Below are positions 1-9,654 of a stretch of DNA of 36,430 nucleotides, one piece after another (within the stretch, counting starts at the first letter, position 1; every line of letters starts with the position of its first letter). Source of the stretch: Bacteroidales bacterium. GTDB taxonomy: Bacteria > Bacteroidota > Bacteroidia > Bacteroidales > P3. The position numbers and the translations under genes were made by a program. Under the pieces are notes generated by a model. That model searched no databases and had not been told where the DNA came from. It saw nothing but the letters and a program-made list of their open reading frames with translations. The stretch spans positions 1-36,430 of the forward strand of contig JAQUTD010000007.1 in the NCBI GenBank assembly GCA_028709955.1, given 5' to 3'.

Positions 1-7
1 AATCTAT

Positions 8-15
8 TAAATTTG
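8..15 (+). promoter_or_regulatory. Bacteroidota-type -7 element (TAAATTTG) upstream of the TfoX-like gene
   Basis: TAAATTTG matches TAnnTTTG, 26 bp before the ATG at 42; the -33 element would lie outside the window. Confidence 0.45.
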
Positions 16-41
16 CATTTATAAATTTTAATATTCAATCT

Positions 42-386
42 ATGGCAACAAGTGTTGAGTTTATGGAATATGTTTTCCAACAAATTAATGGTGTTGGAGA
101 TATAACTTATAAAAAAATGTTTGGAGAATATGGCGTTTGGTATAAAGGAAAAATTATTGGTCTTGTTTGTGATAATCAATTCTTAATAAAAAAAACAAAG
201 GCGGGTAAAGATTTACTTCCAAATTCAGAGGAATTACCCCCTTACAAAGGCTCAAAACCTTGCATATTGATTGAAAACCTCGATGACAAGGCTCTTATTA
301 AAGAACTTATTATAAAATCCTATCAAGAACTTCCTGAACCTAAACCCAAAAAAGTAAAGAGCGAAAAATTAAAAACTAAAAATTAA
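42..386 (+). CDS. TfoX/Sxy N-terminal domain family protein
   Basis: ITYKKMFGEYGVWYKGKIIGLVCDNQFLIKKT...PPYKGSKPCILIENLDD resembles TfoX_N. Confidence 0.8.
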   Translation: MATSVEFMEYVFQQINGVGDITYKKMFGEYGVWYKGKIIGLVCDNQFLIKKTKAGKDLLPNSEELPPYKGSKPCILIENLDDKALIKELIIKSYQELPEPKPKKVKSEKLKTKN

Positions 387-393
387 ATGTTAT

Positions 394-732
394 ATGGAAA
401 ATTGGGCGAACGAACTGCCTTTTATGGCTATTACTATTTCGGATAAAGATGGTAAGATAATTGAAATGAATGATAGAAGCGCAATGACGTTTCAAAAATC
501 GGGAGGAAGAGAATTAATAGGCAAACAACTTATGGATTGTCATCCTGAAAAGGCTCAAATGATAATAAGGGAAATGATGTCAAGTCCTAAAACAAATGCA
601 TATACTATTGAAAAAGAAGGATTGAAAAAACTTATCTATCAAACTCCTTGGTACGAAAATGGAGAATTTGGAGGATTAGTTGAATTTTCAATAATTATTC
701 CTATGGATATGCCTCACTTTAAAAGGGGATAA
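394..732 (+). CDS. Small single-domain PAS protein
   Basis: PFMAITISDKDGKIIEMNDRSA...GKQLMDCHP, PAS-fold pattern; 112 aa with no output domain. Confidence 0.7.
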   Translation: MENWANELPFMAITISDKDGKIIEMNDRSAMTFQKSGGRELIGKQLMDCHPEKAQMIIREMMSSPKTNAYTIEKEGLKKLIYQTPWYENGEFGGLVEFSIIIPMDMPHFKRG

Positions 733-756
733 AATTAGAATCAAATTAGAAAACAA

Positions 757-1476
757 TTAATCGTTTAGTTTAAAAAACAATGTATTATCTGCTTTTGAGC
801 AAAGTGAATAATTTTTTGTATTTAGATATTGAGCTACTTCACAATTTAATGAAGTTTTAATGTCTTTTGCTGTTGTTAAAGATTCAATTACTATTATTGT
901 TGGTTTGTATTTGTCCCAGTTATTAGATTCTAATACTTCTAAGTCTAACCCTTCCACATCAATTGACAGAAAATCTATCTTTTTAATGTTTGAAGGGAGA
1001 TATTTATCTAAAATATCTGAAAGTGGATTTGTTTCTAATTGATATATTTTTTTTGCCTCTCCCCTTTCTTTTGCTAATTCTTCACTAAAAGTATTTAATG
1101 CTGGTTCATTATAAGTGTAGAAAGACATTGTTTTCTTTTCTTTTGCAATTGGTATTTCTAAATTTATATCCTCTTTTCTATACTTATTAAATAATCCCAT
1201 GCTATTTGGCATTGCATCAATATTCATTCCTCTCCACCCTTTTAAATAGAATTTATAAGTATTGGAAAATCGAATTGGATGATGGGCTCCAATATCTATA
1301 AAAAACCCATTTTCAACCCCTTCTAATAATTTTCCTAATATAATATCTTCACCCTCTTGAGCAAATGAAATTGAAGCAAAACCTAAAAAATTAGTTTTTT
1401 TTAATGTTTTATCCTGATAACCTGAAGGTAACATATTTAATAATTCATTCTTTAAGTATCTAATTACACCTGCCAT
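757..1476 (-). CDS. FkbM family methyltransferase
   Basis: FAQEGEDIILGKLL...GFFIDIGAHHPIRFSNTYKFYLKGWRGMNIDAMP...FLSIDVEGLDLEVLES. Confidence 0.85.
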   Translation of the reverse strand: MAGVIRYLKNELLNMLPSGYQDKTLKKTNFLGFASISFAQEGEDIILGKLLEGVENGFFIDIGAHHPIRFSNTYKFYLKGWRGMNIDAMPNSMGLFNKYRKEDINLEIPIAKEKKTMSFYTYNEPALNTFSEELAKERGEAKKIYQLETNPLSDILDKYLPSNIKKIDFLSIDVEGLDLEVLESNNWDKYKPTIIVIESLTTAKDIKTSLNCEVAQYLNTKNYSLCSKADNTLFFKLND

Positions 1477-1519
1477 ATTTTATTTTTTATTTATGTTTTT
1501 ATATAAAACTTATTTGATG

Positions 1520-1527
1520 CAAATTTA
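1520..1527 (-). promoter_or_regulatory. Candidate -7 element (TAAATTTG on the minus strand) upstream of the FkbM gene
   Basis: CAAATTTA on the + strand, 44 bp upstream of the start codon. Confidence 0.35.
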
Positions 1528-1556
1528 CAATTTTATTATTATAAATTCATTAATTT

Positions 1557-3452
1557 TTACTCATTTACACTAAGTATTCCATCGTTTAAAACAATGATTT
1601 CGTCATCTAAGAGCTTACGAATGATTGGTACTACAACTTCTTTTGAGCCATAAGTTAAGTTATTTGCAAAGTAATGTAGAGGTTGGGGCGAGTTTAATAA
1701 TTCTTGATATATTTTATCTGCAAGAGATTCTTTATTTTCTGTTTGCTTTTTTGATATACAAACATCACATTTATTGCATTTTTCTGATTCGATATTGAAA
1801 TATTTTAAAAGCTGTCGCTCTCTGCACTCATGTGATTGAACATATCTAATTAGCTCTTCTGCCTTTTGTTTGTTGGTTTCTTTTATTTCGTAATATTTTT
1901 CTTGTGAGAGTTCAAATGTATCATTGGACAATCTATTTTGAGTGAATATAATCTGAGGTTGAATTGATTTTGGATCGTAAAAAAGAATAGTATATTTTTC
2001 TAACTTTTTTAGCGATTTATATATATTTGCTTCTGTATCATAACATATTTTAGCAAGTTTTTTTTCATCAATCTGTGTGAACTCTGTCATTATTCCGCTA
2101 TAATTCCTCCTAAGTGCTTCAAGTAGAGGAAAATATTGGGGATACTCTAACATAAATTGGTATAGGGGCTCTCTCTCTGTATGTATAAATATCTTTGACA
2201 ATGGATTCCTGTTTTCTACCAATTCAATTAAACCTGAGTTTTGAAGAGTTCTCATAGAAGAAAATACTAAATATGGGTCTAAATTATAGGACTGAGAGAA
2301 TGTTATGATATCAAAATCAAATCTTAAGTCTTGTCCTGTTCCTGATGCTATTTTATAGTAGTTTCCTAAGGCGTTATATATGTTTTGAATATATTTCTTT
2401 TCAGGAAAGTTTGATTCGATTGTTTTTCTTAAAGAAGCAATGTCCTTTAAATTATAGAGTAAAATTCCATAGGCTTTCATCCCATTCCTTCCTGCCCTTC
2501 CAACTTCTTGAACGTAAGCTTCAATGCTTTCTGGAAGGTCATAATGTATAACATAGCTAACATTATTTTTATCAATTCCCATTCCAAAAGCTGTTGTTGC
2601 AACAATAATATCAATTTCGTCATCTTGCCATTGTTTTTGGTGATATCTTCTAATTGCCAAAGTTAATCCAGCATGATATGGAGTTGCTTTTATTCCTATG
2701 GATTGTAACTTTTGAGACAACTCTATAGTTTTTTTCCTTGACCTTACATAAATTAATCCTGAGCCTCCAACATTTTCAGTAATTGCTTTTATTCTTGCTA
2801 TCTTATCATTTTCCTCAAAAACAGTGTAAGAAAGATTTTTTCTTTGAAAGCTTGAGGTTAAGATATTTATTTCTTTAAAAAGTAGTTTTTCTTGAATATC
2901 ATCCACCACTTCTTGTGTTGCAGTTGCGGTAAGTGCAAGAATGGGAGCTTGTGGGTGGTATTGTCTAAGATTTGCTATATTAAGGAAAGATGGTCTAAAG
3001 TCATATCCCCATTTTGAAATACAATGAGCCTCGTCCACTGCAATAAGATTAACTTTCATCTTTTCAAAATAGGAAATAAATAATTTAGAACTTACTCTTT
3101 CGGGGGAAATATATAATATTTTCACCTTGCCATATATACAGTTATTTAAGGCAATTTCAATTTCTTGATTGCTTTGCCCAGAATATATTGCTCTAACTTT
3201 AATCCCTTTTGATTTTAATGATTTTTCTTGATCTATCATTAGGGCTATAAGAGGAGAAACAACAATACAAATTCCTGGCCTGCAAAGAGCTGGCAATTGA
3301 TAGCAAAGTGATTTTCCTGCTCCAGTTGGTAATAATGCAAGGGTATCTTTATTAGATAAAACTGAGGATATTATAGCTTCTTGATTATATCTGAAACTAT
3401 CGTATCCCCAGTATTTTTTTAGGATTTCGTATATTTTTTCTTTGTTAGCCAT
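1557..3452 (-). CDS. recQ: RecQ family ATP-dependent DNA helicase
   Basis: LLPTGAGKSLCYQLPA Walker A, DEAH box, GMGIDKNNVSYVIHYDLP, QEVGRAGRNG, RQC cysteines CRERQLLKYF...CNKCDVC; no obvious HRDC domain. Confidence 0.92.
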   Translation of the reverse strand: MANKEKIYEILKKYWGYDSFRYNQEAIISSVLSNKDTLALLPTGAGKSLCYQLPALCRPGICIVVSPLIALMIDQEKSLKSKGIKVRAIYSGQSNQEIEIALNNCIYGKVKILYISPERVSSKLFISYFEKMKVNLIAVDEAHCISKWGYDFRPSFLNIANLRQYHPQAPILALTATATQEVVDDIQEKLLFKEINILTSSFQRKNLSYTVFEENDKIARIKAITENVGGSGLIYVRSRKKTIELSQKLQSIGIKATPYHAGLTLAIRRYHQKQWQDDEIDIIVATTAFGMGIDKNNVSYVIHYDLPESIEAYVQEVGRAGRNGMKAYGILLYNLKDIASLRKTIESNFPEKKYIQNIYNALGNYYKIASGTGQDLRFDFDIITFSQSYNLDPYLVFSSMRTLQNSGLIELVENRNPLSKIFIHTEREPLYQFMLEYPQYFPLLEALRRNYSGIMTEFTQIDEKKLAKICYDTEANIYKSLKKLEKYTILFYDPKSIQPQIIFTQNRLSNDTFELSQEKYYEIKETNKQKAEELIRYVQSHECRERQLLKYFNIESEKCNKCDVCISKKQTENKESLADKIYQELLNSPQPLHYFANNLTYGSKEVVVPIIRKLLDDEIIVLNDGILSVNE

Positions 3453-4000
3453 TAATATTTGAATGGCGAATTAAAATCTTTAAATAATGGTGATATTTTA
3501 TCTTTTTCAGAAAGTATTGGATTTTCAATATTCCATTTTATCCCAATAGTTTCATCTGACCATAATAATGAGCCTTCAGATTCTTTATTATAATAATTAG
3601 TACACTTGTACGCAAATATAGTATCTTCTTCCATTGTTAGAAAACCATGAGCAAATCCTTCTGGGATATAAAACATTCTCTTTGAAATTGCATCCAATTC
3701 AACTGCATGATAAGACCCATAGGTTGGAGAACCTTTCCGAATATCTACCGCAACATCTAAAACCTTTCCTTGAATTACTCTAACTAATTTTCCTTGAGCA
3801 AATGGTGGTTTTTGAAAATGAAGACCTCTGAGAACATTTTTTCCTGACTTAGATTCATTATCTTGAACAAATTGCATTTGCATATTGTTATTAAAATAAC
3901 GTTCTTGATTGTATACTTCAAAGAAATATCCTCTTTGATCATTAAACACGCTTGGTTCAACAACTAAAAGATCTGGGATTGGTGTTTTTATTATTTTCAT
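3452..4000 (-). CDS. rfbC: dTDP-4-dehydrorhamnose 3,5-epimerase
   Basis: DQRGYFFEVYNQ, QDNESKSGKNVLRGLHFQKPPFAQGKLVRVIQGKVLDVAVDIRKGSPTYG, FYIPEGFAHGF. Confidence 0.95.
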   Translation of the reverse strand: MKIIKTPIPDLLVVEPSVFNDQRGYFFEVYNQERYFNNNMQMQFVQDNESKSGKNVLRGLHFQKPPFAQGKLVRVIQGKVLDVAVDIRKGSPTYGSYHAVELDAISKRMFYIPEGFAHGFLTMEEDTIFAYKCTNYYNKESEGSLLWSDETIGIKWNIENPILSEKDKISPLFKDFNSPFKY

Positions 4001-4006
4001 AAAAAT

Positions 4007-5398
4007 TTAACCATGAATTGCTTTTCCATAAGCGGCTTCAATAGCTTCCATCATTGCCTCGGACATTGTTGGATGTGGATGAACAGCATCAATTATATGA
4101 TGAGCAGATATATTGTTTTCTCTTGCCACAACGGCTTCAGCAATCATTTCAGTTACATTATCCCCTATCATGTGACAACCAAGAAGTTCATCTGTATTTG
4201 CATCAATAACAACTTTAACAAACCCGTCTCTATTTCCACTTGCTGAAGCTTTTCCTGAGGCCATGTACATAAACTTACCAACTTTTACTTCTTTTCCTTC
4301 TTGTTTAGCTTTTTCTTCAGTAAGTCCAACTGATGCAATTTCTGGTGTGGTGTATGTACAACCTGGAATATTATCGTAGCGTAAAGGTCTTGGATTTAAG
4401 CCATTAATTGCATCAACACAAATCAAAGCTTCTTTCGATGAAACATGAGCAAGTGCAGGTCCATGAACAATATCACCAATTGCATAAACTCCTTCAATAT
4501 TTGTTCTGTAGAAATCATCAACCACAACTTTTGTTCCACTTATTTCAACTCCGGCTTCTTCCAATCCAATATTATCAATATTTGTTGTTACCCCAACTGC
4601 CGAAAGAACAATATCTGTTTCAATAATTTCTTCACCTTTCTTTCCTTTTAGCGTTACTTTGCATTTATCTGAAGAAGTATCAACACTTTCAACAGAAGTT
4701 GAAGTGTAAATTTTCATTCCATTTTTCTTAAAACAACGTTGAAGAGTTGAAGAGACTTCCGCATCTTCATTTGGAACAACAGAAGGCATAAATTCAACAA
4801 GAGTTACTTGTGTTCCTATTGATTGATAGAAATGAGCAAACTCACTTCCTATTGCACCTGAGCCAACAACAACCATCGTTTGAGGTTGTTCTCTTAAAGT
4901 CATAGCTTCACGATAGCCAATAATTTTCTTCCCATCTTGAGGAAGGTTTGGCAATTGACGTGAACGAGCACCTGTTGCAAGTATTATGTGTTCAGCTTCA
5001 AATATTTCTTTCCCTCCTGCATTCAATTCTACTTCTATTCTCTTTTCTTTAAGAAGTTTTCCATTTCCTTCAATAACTTCAATTTTATATTTCTTCATCA
5101 AAAATTGAACACCCTTACTCATATTCTCTGCAACCCCTCTACTGCGAGTTACAATAGCATCCATATTTGGTTTTGCGGAACCTTCCAAATCAATACCATA
5201 ATCAGATGTATGTTTTAAATAGTTATACACTTGAGCTGATTTTAAAAGGGCTTTTGTTGGTATACATCCCCAATTTAAACATATTCCACCTAAGTTTTCT
5301 CTTTCAACAATTGCGGTTGAATAACCTAATTGTGCAGCACGAATAGCTGCCACATATCCTCCAGGACCAGATCCTAAAACTATTATATCAAATTTCAT
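4007..5398 (-). CDS. lpdA: Dihydrolipoyl dehydrogenase
   Basis: GSGPGGYVAAIRAAQLG, redox motif GGICLNWGCIPTKALL, YAIGD, C-terminal HPHPTMSEAMMEA. Confidence 0.95.
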   Translation of the reverse strand: MKFDIIVLGSGPGGYVAAIRAAQLGYSTAIVERENLGGICLNWGCIPTKALLKSAQVYNYLKHTSDYGIDLEGSAKPNMDAIVTRSRGVAENMSKGVQFLMKKYKIEVIEGNGKLLKEKRIEVELNAGGKEIFEAEHIILATGARSRQLPNLPQDGKKIIGYREAMTLREQPQTMVVVGSGAIGSEFAHFYQSIGTQVTLVEFMPSVVPNEDAEVSSTLQRCFKKNGMKIYTSTSVESVDTSSDKCKVTLKGKKGEEIIETDIVLSAVGVTTNIDNIGLEEAGVEISGTKVVVDDFYRTNIEGVYAIGDIVHGPALAHVSSKEALICVDAINGLNPRPLRYDNIPGCTYTTPEIASVGLTEEKAKQEGKEVKVGKFMYMASGKASASGNRDGFVKVVIDANTDELLGCHMIGDNVTEMIAEAVVARENNISAHHIIDAVHPHPTMSEAMMEAIEAAYGKAIHG

Positions 5399-5412
5399 TT
5401 CAATTTATTTAA

Positions 5413-7101
5413 TTATTCATGTACTTTTTCAACAGCCTCTGTAACATTAATTGCAAAGTCGGCTAATTTTTCATATTGAGCATATAAACTGCTATAATAA
5501 ATACCAGTTTGATAAGGGTATGCATTATTTTTAATAGCTTCAGTATGTTCATCCCTTAATTGATCTCTATACTTATTAATTTTGTATTCTAATTCATTAG
5601 CTTTCTCAGCAGTTATTTCTGAATAATTTGTTTGTAAATTTTCATCCATCAAAATCAAAGCTTCACGAACATATTCAAACATAATATTCAGTTTATCTCT
5701 CAAATCTTGTTCAAACCAACTACCTGTCTTCCTTTTATTATCAATTGTAATTGCAATTTGATTACAACTATCACCAATGCTTTCAAGATTATCAACAATT
5801 CTTAACATTGAACTAATGTATAATGATGCTTTATGACTCAAATCATGTTCTGAAGCTTTAGTAAGATAGTTTGCAATTTCTACTTCCATCCTATCTGTAA
5901 TTTCTTCATATTTAATAATTCTCTCATAAATTTCTTTATATTTTTTGTCTTCTCTTGTCTTTATTAAATCTGGTATCATATCATACATCTTCAATATCCT
6001 CTTTGAAAACGTTTCAATTTCTTTTTTTGCAGGTTCAATTGCTAATTCTCCAGCTGACATATAACCCGAAGGAATAAATTTTAAACGGAATTCCTCATCA
6101 TCGTCTTTCTTGATTGGAACCATTCTTTCAACAATCTTAATAATTTGAGGAACAAACCATACTAAAATAAATGAGTTAGATATATTAAAGAAACTATGAA
6201 ATATGGATAAAGCAACAGGAATTGCACTACTATTATTTAGAGGAGAGCCTCCTCCAAATGAAATTGAAAAATTATCTATAAGCCTAAGTACAGGATTGAA
6301 AAGAATTAAAATCCAAATTACTCCAATAAGATTAAAAATCAAGTGAGCTCTTGCAGCTTGTTTAGCAGTTTTATTTGCCACAGAGGCAGCAATATTTGCA
6401 GTTATAGTTGTTCCAATATTTTCTCCTAAAACCAAAGCTGCTCCCATTTCAAAAGGTATAAGTCCCTTAGCACACATAACCAGTGTTACTGCCATCATTG
6501 CCGAAGAGGATTGAATTATAAAAGTAAAAACTGTTCCGACAACAACAAATAAGAGGGTTGAAAAATAACCATATTCCTTCATATTGGCAATAAATTCAAG
6601 AACGCCAACGTATTTTGGATCAGTAAAATCAGGAACATTATTTGTTAGCATTTGTAATCCCAGAAACAATAGAGCAAATCCAATTAAAAACTCTCCAAGA
6701 TTTTCTTTAGATTTAATAAATAAAAATGGAGTCGCAATAGCAATAATTGGAAGCACAAGTTCAGAAATATCAAATTTAAACCCAAGTAATGAAACAATCC
6801 ATGCCGTTACAGTAGTTCCAATATTTGCACCCATAATGACTGTAACTGCTCCCGCTAAAGTAAGAGCACCCGCATTAACAAAACTTACAACCATAACAGT
6901 TGTGGCTGAAGATGATTGAATTATTGAAGTAATACCTAAACCAGTTAAAATTCCTCTAAAGCGGTTGGCAGTCATTTTAGATAGGATATTCCTTAAATTA
7001 TCACCAGTTATCCTTTGTAAAGAATCGCTCATTATTTTCATTCCATATAGGAAAAGGCCTAAACCACCTAAAAGCGTCAAAATTTGAAATACTACATTCA
7101 T
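5413..7101 (-). CDS. Na/Pi cotransporter family protein with PhoU-like C-terminal domain
   Basis: GLGLFLYGMKIMSDSLQ, QSSSATTVMVVSFVNAG, GANIGTTVTAW, second QSSSAMMAVT repeat, helical C-terminus. Confidence 0.9.
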   Translation of the reverse strand: MNVVFQILTLLGGLGLFLYGMKIMSDSLQRITGDNLRNILSKMTANRFRGILTGLGITSIIQSSSATTVMVVSFVNAGALTLAGAVTVIMGANIGTTVTAWIVSLLGFKFDISELVLPIIAIATPFLFIKSKENLGEFLIGFALLFLGLQMLTNNVPDFTDPKYVGVLEFIANMKEYGYFSTLLFVVVGTVFTFIIQSSSAMMAVTLVMCAKGLIPFEMGAALVLGENIGTTITANIAASVANKTAKQAARAHLIFNLIGVIWILILFNPVLRLIDNFSISFGGGSPLNNSSAIPVALSIFHSFFNISNSFILVWFVPQIIKIVERMVPIKKDDDEEFRLKFIPSGYMSAGELAIEPAKKEIETFSKRILKMYDMIPDLIKTREDKKYKEIYERIIKYEEITDRMEVEIANYLTKASEHDLSHKASLYISSMLRIVDNLESIGDSCNQIAITIDNKRKTGSWFEQDLRDKLNIMFEYVREALILMDENLQTNYSEITAEKANELEYKINKYRDQLRDEHTEAIKNNAYPYQTGIYYSSLYAQYEKLADFAINVTEAVEKVHE

Positions 7102-7175
7102 TCTTTTTTAAATTTAATATTTTTAAAACCTTGCAAAAGTACGGATTTATAATAAAACTACAATACATAAAAGAA

Positions 7176-7205
7176 AAAAGACTATACAATTAAGTATAAT
7201 CTTTT
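7176..7205 (-). terminator. Intrinsic terminator downstream of dnaA
   Basis: AAAAGACTATAC-AATTAA-GTATAATCTTTT: 12-bp stem with one G:U wobble in the minus-strand RNA, followed by a U-rich tract. Confidence 0.65.
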
Positions 7206-7223
7206 AACTAACCATTATTTATA

Positions 7224-8651
7224 TTAATTTGCTATTCTTTTTTCCAAATCATCAACCCAAGTCTTGTATTTTTTATCTGTATTGTATAGGTTTGTTACTG
7301 CCTTACATGCATGAAGAACGGTCGCATGGTCTTTGTTTCCGCACTTTGAACCGATAATAGCTAATGAGTTTTTAGTGAGTTTTTTTGAAAAATACATTGC
7401 AAGCTGACGAGCCTGAACAATCTCTCTTTTCCTTGTTGAGGATTGAATTTTTGCAATTGGTAAATTAAAATAGTCAAATACAACTTTTTGAATATATTCA
7501 ATTGAAACTTCTCTCACATTACTTCGAACAAACTTATCAATCATTTCTCGAGCGAGATCAATTGTAATTATCTTTTTATTGAATGATGATTGAGCTAAGA
7601 GAGAAATTAATGCACCCTCCAATTCTCTAACACTTGTATTAATATTGTATGCCAAATATTCAATAATATCATCAGGCATTTCAATACCATCCTTATATAA
7701 TTTACTTTCTAATATTTTAATTTTTGTTTGACTATCAGGTAATTGAAGATCTGCACTTAAGCCCCATTTCAAACGTGATATAACCCTTTGTTCAAAGTCA
7801 CATAACTCTGCAGGAGTTTTGTCTGATGTAATGATTATTTGTTTTCCTGTTGAGTGAAGTGAGTTAAATACTTGAAAAAATACATCTTGAGTCCCCGTTT
7901 TCTTTGCAAAAAATTGGATATCATCAATAATTAGTAAATCTATCATCTGATAGAATTGTAAAAAATCGTTTCTTGTGTTGTTTTTGCATGAATCAGTATA
8001 TTGATGAACAAATTGCTCAGCTGAAACATAAAGGACAATTTTATCAGGAAAATTCTTTTTTGTTTCAAGTCCAATTGCATGAGCAAGATGGGTTTTACCT
8101 AAACCCACTCCTGAATAAATAAAGAAAGGATTAAAAGAAGTTTTTCCTGGATTTTGAGCAACAGCATAACCAGCACTTCGAGCCAAACGATTACATTCTC
8201 CTTCAACAAAATTGTCAAATGATAAAGCTTCATTAAGTTGAGAATTTATTTTAATTTTCTTTAATCCTGGTAAAATAAATGGATTAGGAAAATCTTTTGT
8301 GGGGTTAGAATTAATGTTTATGGGAACATTAACTGGGTTATTTGAAGTAGCATATTTATCTTCAGAGGGTTGAATTGTAGAATATTGAGATTGAGAATCA
8401 AGCACAATACTATATTGAAGCATAGCAGATTGTCCTATTTCTCTTCTAATTGTTTTTTTAAGTAAATTTACGTAGTGCTCCTCTAAAAACTCACAAAAAT
8501 ATTGACTTGGAACTTGAATAGTTAATACTTTACTTTCAAGTTTTAATGGACGTATTGGTTCAAACCAAGTCTTGTAAAGAAATTCGTTTGCAAGATTATC
8601 CTTAATAATTTGTAAACAATTATTCCATACTTCTTCGTGTCCTTTTTGCAT
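7224..8651 (-). CDS. dnaA: Chromosomal replication initiator protein DnaA
   Basis: NPFFIYSGVGLGKTHLAHAIG Walker A, LLIIDDIQFF Walker B, C-terminal KKLTKNSLAIIGSKCGNKDHATVLHACK domain IV. Confidence 0.97.
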   Translation of the reverse strand: MQKGHEEVWNNCLQIIKDNLANEFLYKTWFEPIRPLKLESKVLTIQVPSQYFCEFLEEHYVNLLKKTIRREIGQSAMLQYSIVLDSQSQYSTIQPSEDKYATSNNPVNVPININSNPTKDFPNPFILPGLKKIKINSQLNEALSFDNFVEGECNRLARSAGYAVAQNPGKTSFNPFFIYSGVGLGKTHLAHAIGLETKKNFPDKIVLYVSAEQFVHQYTDSCKNNTRNDFLQFYQMIDLLIIDDIQFFAKKTGTQDVFFQVFNSLHSTGKQIIITSDKTPAELCDFEQRVISRLKWGLSADLQLPDSQTKIKILESKLYKDGIEMPDDIIEYLAYNINTSVRELEGALISLLAQSSFNKKIITIDLAREMIDKFVRSNVREVSIEYIQKVVFDYFNLPIAKIQSSTRKREIVQARQLAMYFSKKLTKNSLAIIGSKCGNKDHATVLHACKAVTNLYNTDKKYKTWVDDLEKRIAN

Positions 8652-8792
8652 TTCAGTTGGTAAAAATTATGATAAATACTATATAAATAAACAATCTTCG
8701 ATTTAGGTTTTCAAAATTATAAATTATCAATAACAAATAAATATTTATTTTCTCTTGATTTATTCAAGTATTTTTTATAGTGAATCCTAAAT

Positions 8793-8825
8793 CAAATTTA
8801 TCCAAAAAAAGGACAAGATATCAAA
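8793..8825 (-). promoter_or_regulatory. Candidate dnaA promoter: TTTG-N21-TAAATTTG
   Basis: On the + strand CAAATTTA (8793-8800) and CAAA (8822-8825) with 21-nt spacing, matching the Bacteroidota -33/-7 consensus. Confidence 0.55.
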
Positions 8826-8991
8826 TACAACTAAACATAGATAGTTATCAACATAATTACTAACAACCCCAATTTGCGGCGGAATTTAAATATTTATTCT
8901 GAATAAAAAAAATATTTAAGCATCTTTTTTTATGTTTTTTTCAACAAGAACATTTAACAAACATCCATATTTTAAAGGGAAAGTAGTAAAA

Positions 8992-9004
8992 TTGGCCTTG
9001 CCAA
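8992..9004 (-). terminator. Possible weak terminator downstream of the YigZ-like gene
   Basis: Minus strand TTGGC-AAG-GCCAA followed by TTTTA. Confidence 0.4.
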
Positions 9005-9037
9005 ACTCAGAAAAAGAATAAAAATAAATATTTTCTG

Positions 9038-9649
9038 TTAACATAAGTTCATGAATTTAACCTTTACACCATCAATTGAACATAAAGTATCAACTACTTT
9101 AATTGCGTCTGACTTTCTAACTTGAAATTCAAGATAACAATCGTTCTCAAATCTATGATTTAATTGAGGCAAATCAAAATCTTTAAGCACTTTCATAACT
9201 CTATTCATTAAAGTATATTCAAAACTAATTGAATACACTTCATTTAGAGTTTTTTGAATAATTTTAGCGTTGTTAATTGAATCAAGTGCAGCTTGTTTAT
9301 AAGCATTAATCAGTCCACTTACACCAAGCTTTATTCCCCCAAAATACCTTACAACTACAATCAAAATATTCGTTAAATTATTTGAAAGTAATTGGCCATA
9401 AATAGGTTTCCCTCCTGTTGATGAAGGTTCACCATCATCATTCATCCTAAAAACTGACTTATCGTGACCTATGATGTATGCATAGCAATGGTGTCGAGCA
9501 TCAAAATACTCTTTCTTAATACTCTTTATAATCTCTTTTACGTTATCTTCATTTGATACCGGAAAGGCTAAAGCAATAAATTTACTCCCTTTTTCTTTAT
9601 ATATTCCTTGAGATTTTTCTTCAATTGTTAAGTATGTATCATCAAACAT
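9038..9649 (-). CDS. YigZ/IMPACT family protein
   Basis: GSKFIALAFPVSNEDNVKE, ARHHCYAYIIG, FRMNDDGEPSSTGGKPIYGQL, NILIVVVRYFGGIKLGVSGLI. Confidence 0.93.
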   Translation of the reverse strand: MFDDTYLTIEEKSQGIYKEKGSKFIALAFPVSNEDNVKEIIKSIKKEYFDARHHCYAYIIGHDKSVFRMNDDGEPSSTGGKPIYGQLLSNNLTNILIVVVRYFGGIKLGVSGLINAYKQAALDSINNAKIIQKTLNEVYSISFEYTLMNRVMKVLKDFDLPQLNHRFENDCYLEFQVRKSDAIKVVDTLCSIDGVKVKFMNLC

Positions 9650-9654
9650 AATAA

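Noticed and set aside
4408-4651. Antisense ORFs within lpdA (Gln/His- and Asn/Cys-rich)
   Set aside because: Low-complexity shadow ORFs on the opposite strand of a strong CDS.
6584-6919. 111-aa plus-strand ORF opposite the Na/Pi gene
   Set aside because: Shadow ORF arising from codon bias of the minus-strand gene.
7001-7189. 62-aa minus-strand ORF overlapping the 5' end of the Na/Pi gene
   Set aside because: Out of frame with the well-supported cotransporter ORF and spans the dnaA terminator; no homology recognised.
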